Shown here in pieces: positions 5,288 to 6,086 of a stretch of 6,086 nucleotides of DNA. The translations under genes and the position numbers were made by a program. The notes under the pieces were generated by a model. The model saw only the letters and a list, made by a program, of their open reading frames with translations, was not told the DNA's origin and did not search any database. Source of the DNA: Candidatus Moraniibacteriota bacterium (GTDB lineage: Bacteria > Patescibacteriota > Minisyncoccia > Moranbacterales > UBA1568). Location of the stretch: contig JAUYFO010000052.1 in the NCBI GenBank assembly GCA_030690925.1, positions 1 to 6,086 on the forward strand, written 5' to 3'. The stretch's first letter is position 1. Each line of letters opens with the position of its first letter.

Positions 5288-5509
5288 ATGATACCTACTA
5301 AGGAAAACTTGAGAAACGAACTAGCCTCAGTCAAGCGGGAGGTAGCTCTTCTGCGCTCCCTGTTTATTAGTATTATTGCCAAGGATCGAGAAGGGGAATA
5401 CCGCCCTACTTTTGTCAAAGAAGTTCTGGCCAAAGCAACAGCATCAGAAGTTTCCAAACGTGTTTTTCGTAATGCCGCAACGTTCCTGAAAGAACTGCAC
5501 CAGGCATGA
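5288..5509 (+). CDS. Small antitoxin-like protein of unknown function, 73 aa
   Basis: The N-terminal half (about 5-30, NLRNELASVKREVALLRSLF) should form an amphipathic helix or short coiled coil. It is followed by KDREGEYRPTFVKEVL (32-47) and a C-terminal helix NAATFLKELHQA (62-73). I recall similar short CPR proteins with an LLRSF...KDxEGEYRPEFVxKIL...FLxxL pattern, sometimes next to RelE/ParE-type toxins, so an antitoxin role is possible. No toxin gene adjoins it here: downstream lies a non-coding gap and a convergent gene. The ATG is chosen because a consensus promoter ends 12 bases upstream and the frame starts there; no Shine-Dalgarno exists. That the gene is real is likely from its dedicated promoter; the function is a guess. 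Confidence 0.75.
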   Translation: MIPTKENLRNELASVKREVALLRSLFISIIAKDREGEYRPTFVKEVLAKATASEVSKRVFRNAATFLKELHQA

Positions 5510-5633
5510 TATGTATTCTCTCCTTACCTCAGAAAACCCCGAGGAACGGGTATACGAAATGGGCGGATTAAAAAGTTACAGCCATCGTTGAATCCGGCAT
5601 ACTCAAGACATGCTGGGCTCAAAAATAGGGAGA

Positions 5634-5674
5634 AAAAATTTGAGGCAAGCACATGACGTTGCAGTGCTTGCCTC
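5634..5674 (-). terminator. Intrinsic terminator of the 95-aa gene
   Basis: On the minus strand GAGGCAAGCAC (5674-5664) pairs perfectly with GTGCTTGCCTC (5652-5642), 11 bp around an 11-base loop, followed by AAATTTTTT. It begins five bases after the TGA stop. On the plus strand it has no T-tract, so it would not efficiently end the convergent 73-aa gene. Confidence 0.8.
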
Positions 5675-5678
5675 TGAA

Positions 5679-5966
5679 TCAAACAGCTACCATCGTGGGG
5701 TTTTTGGCCCCACGGAACCTTGCGAGTTCCATCACTCGCTGTGCTTCCTCTTCCGAGAAAGTTGGTATGACCAACCCTTCCCGGTGGGCTGCCACGAAGA
5801 GGCTGATTGGCCTCCCGTCGGGCAGGCACATTACTGAGGGGTGCTCGTACCAAACGGTGAACCGCTTGGCAACCTCCTTTATCGGCTGAGCCGGCAAAGA
5901 AGGTTTTTTTTCTGTGATGTACATCGGCCGCTGCCGCTCGTACCGCCTTTCCCCATAGTAGCTCAT
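5679..5966 (-). CDS. Unknown small protein, 95 aa
   Basis: I do not recognise this protein. It has a basic, tyrosine- and arginine-rich N-terminus (1-20), a proline-containing linker (22-28), and a compact segment FTVWYEHPSVMCLPDGRPISLFVAAHREGLVIPTFSEEEAQRVMELARFRG (36-86) that looks like a small beta-beta-alpha fold ending in an amphipathic helix. There is no signal peptide or membrane segment. The start is well supported: GGAAGGAG ends six bases before the ATG, the only clear Shine-Dalgarno in the window, and a terminator follows the stop. Codons are more GC-rich than in its neighbours, and with the unusual Shine-Dalgarno this could reflect a separate origin, though that is inference. It converges with the 73-aa gene. 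Confidence 0.75.
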   Translation of the reverse strand: MSYYGERRYERQRPMYITEKKPSLPAQPIKEVAKRFTVWYEHPSVMCLPDGRPISLFVAAHREGLVIPTFSEEEAQRVMELARFRGAKNPTMVAV

Positions 5967-5972
5967 GCTGAG

Positions 5973-5980
5973 CTCCTTCC
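5973..5980 (-). promoter_or_regulatory. Shine-Dalgarno site of the 95-aa gene
   Basis: Read on the minus strand, GGAAGGAG lies six bases before the ATG at 5964-5966. It fixes the start codon and contrasts with every other gene in the window, none of which has a comparable site. Confidence 0.8.
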
Positions 5981-6038
5981 CTACGCCGTACCAGCGGTGC
6001 AGGATAAATAAGAATGGTGCTAGTACACCCTAACTCAA

Positions 6039-6085
6039 ACTTTCTTCAATTTTCTCTTGTGAAAAAATTCAGGAAAGAAGAAAGT
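6039..6085. repeat. Imperfect inverted repeat at the right edge
   Basis: ACTTTCTTC (6039-6047) is the exact reverse complement of GAAGAAAGT (6077-6085). Directly inside, AATTTTC (6048-6054) can pair with GAAAA..ATT (6061-6069, two bulged bases) around the loop TCTTGT. It could be a cruciform or RNA hairpin upstream of the 95-aa gene, or the start of something beyond the window. No promoter or gene is clear between 5981 and 6086. Confidence 0.4.
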
Positions 6086-6086
6086 G

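Noticed and set aside
5524..5853. A 109-codon minus-strand open frame overlapping the 95-aa gene
   Set aside because: It would read through the perfect terminator stem at 5642-5674, lacks a ribosome site, and conflicts with the Shine-Dalgarno-supported gene.
1..6086. CRISPR array, transposon, tRNA, rRNA or attachment site
   Set aside because: No regularly spaced repeats, transposase motifs, terminal inverted repeats with target duplications, or tRNA-like clover patterns were seen; the only tandem array is the short heptamer run at 3722-3749.

Overview
The window looks like chromosomal DNA from a Candidate Phyla Radiation (Patescibacteria) bacterium, most likely of the Parcubacteria type. The clues are a DUF5674 gene beside a small conserved protein of a kind I associate with CPR genomes, a type IV pilus ATPase in a compact genome, almost no Shine-Dalgarno sites, and tandem AT-rich heptamers between genes. 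TGA ends several genes (tsaE, the DUF5674 gene, the 73-aa and 95-aa genes), so the recoded UGA=Gly code of Gracilibacteria/Absconditabacteria does not apply. Assignment below CPR level is inference.

Layout. Bases 1-282 (minus) are the N-terminal part of ruvB, cut by the window edge. Bases 283-671 hold no protein gene. A near-consensus sigma-70 promoter (343-371, plus) and a strong terminator (627-660) bracket a roughly 280-nt transcript whose two halves form an 18-bp long-range helix; I read this as an unassigned structured non-coding RNA. The terminator also serves pilB, which converges on it (672-2447, minus). Upstream of pilB, separated by a terminator and a candidate promoter, is a DHH-phosphoesterase-like gene (2567-3712, minus) that has lost most catalytic residues.

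The divergent gap 3713-3869 carries four tandem 7-bp repeats. To its right, a plus-strand group runs tsaE (3870-4310), a DUF5674 gene (4350-4697) and a small conserved gene (4694-5029) overlapping the previous one by ATGA. Bases 5030-5287 contain no gene but several inverted repeats and a consensus promoter six bases from the ATG of a 73-aa antitoxin-like protein (5288-5509). That gene converges on a 95-aa unknown protein (5679-5966, minus) which has the only clear Shine-Dalgarno site in the window and its own terminator. The short gap 5510-5641 shows nothing I can name, and the right edge (6039-6085) has an imperfect hairpin.

The genes are mostly housekeeping: Holliday junction migration (RuvB), tRNA t6A synthesis (TsaE) and pilus assembly (PilB). 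I see no mobile element, CRISPR array, tRNA or rRNA. The items most worth following up are the structured RNA, the DHH pseudoenzyme and the leaderless-looking promoters.
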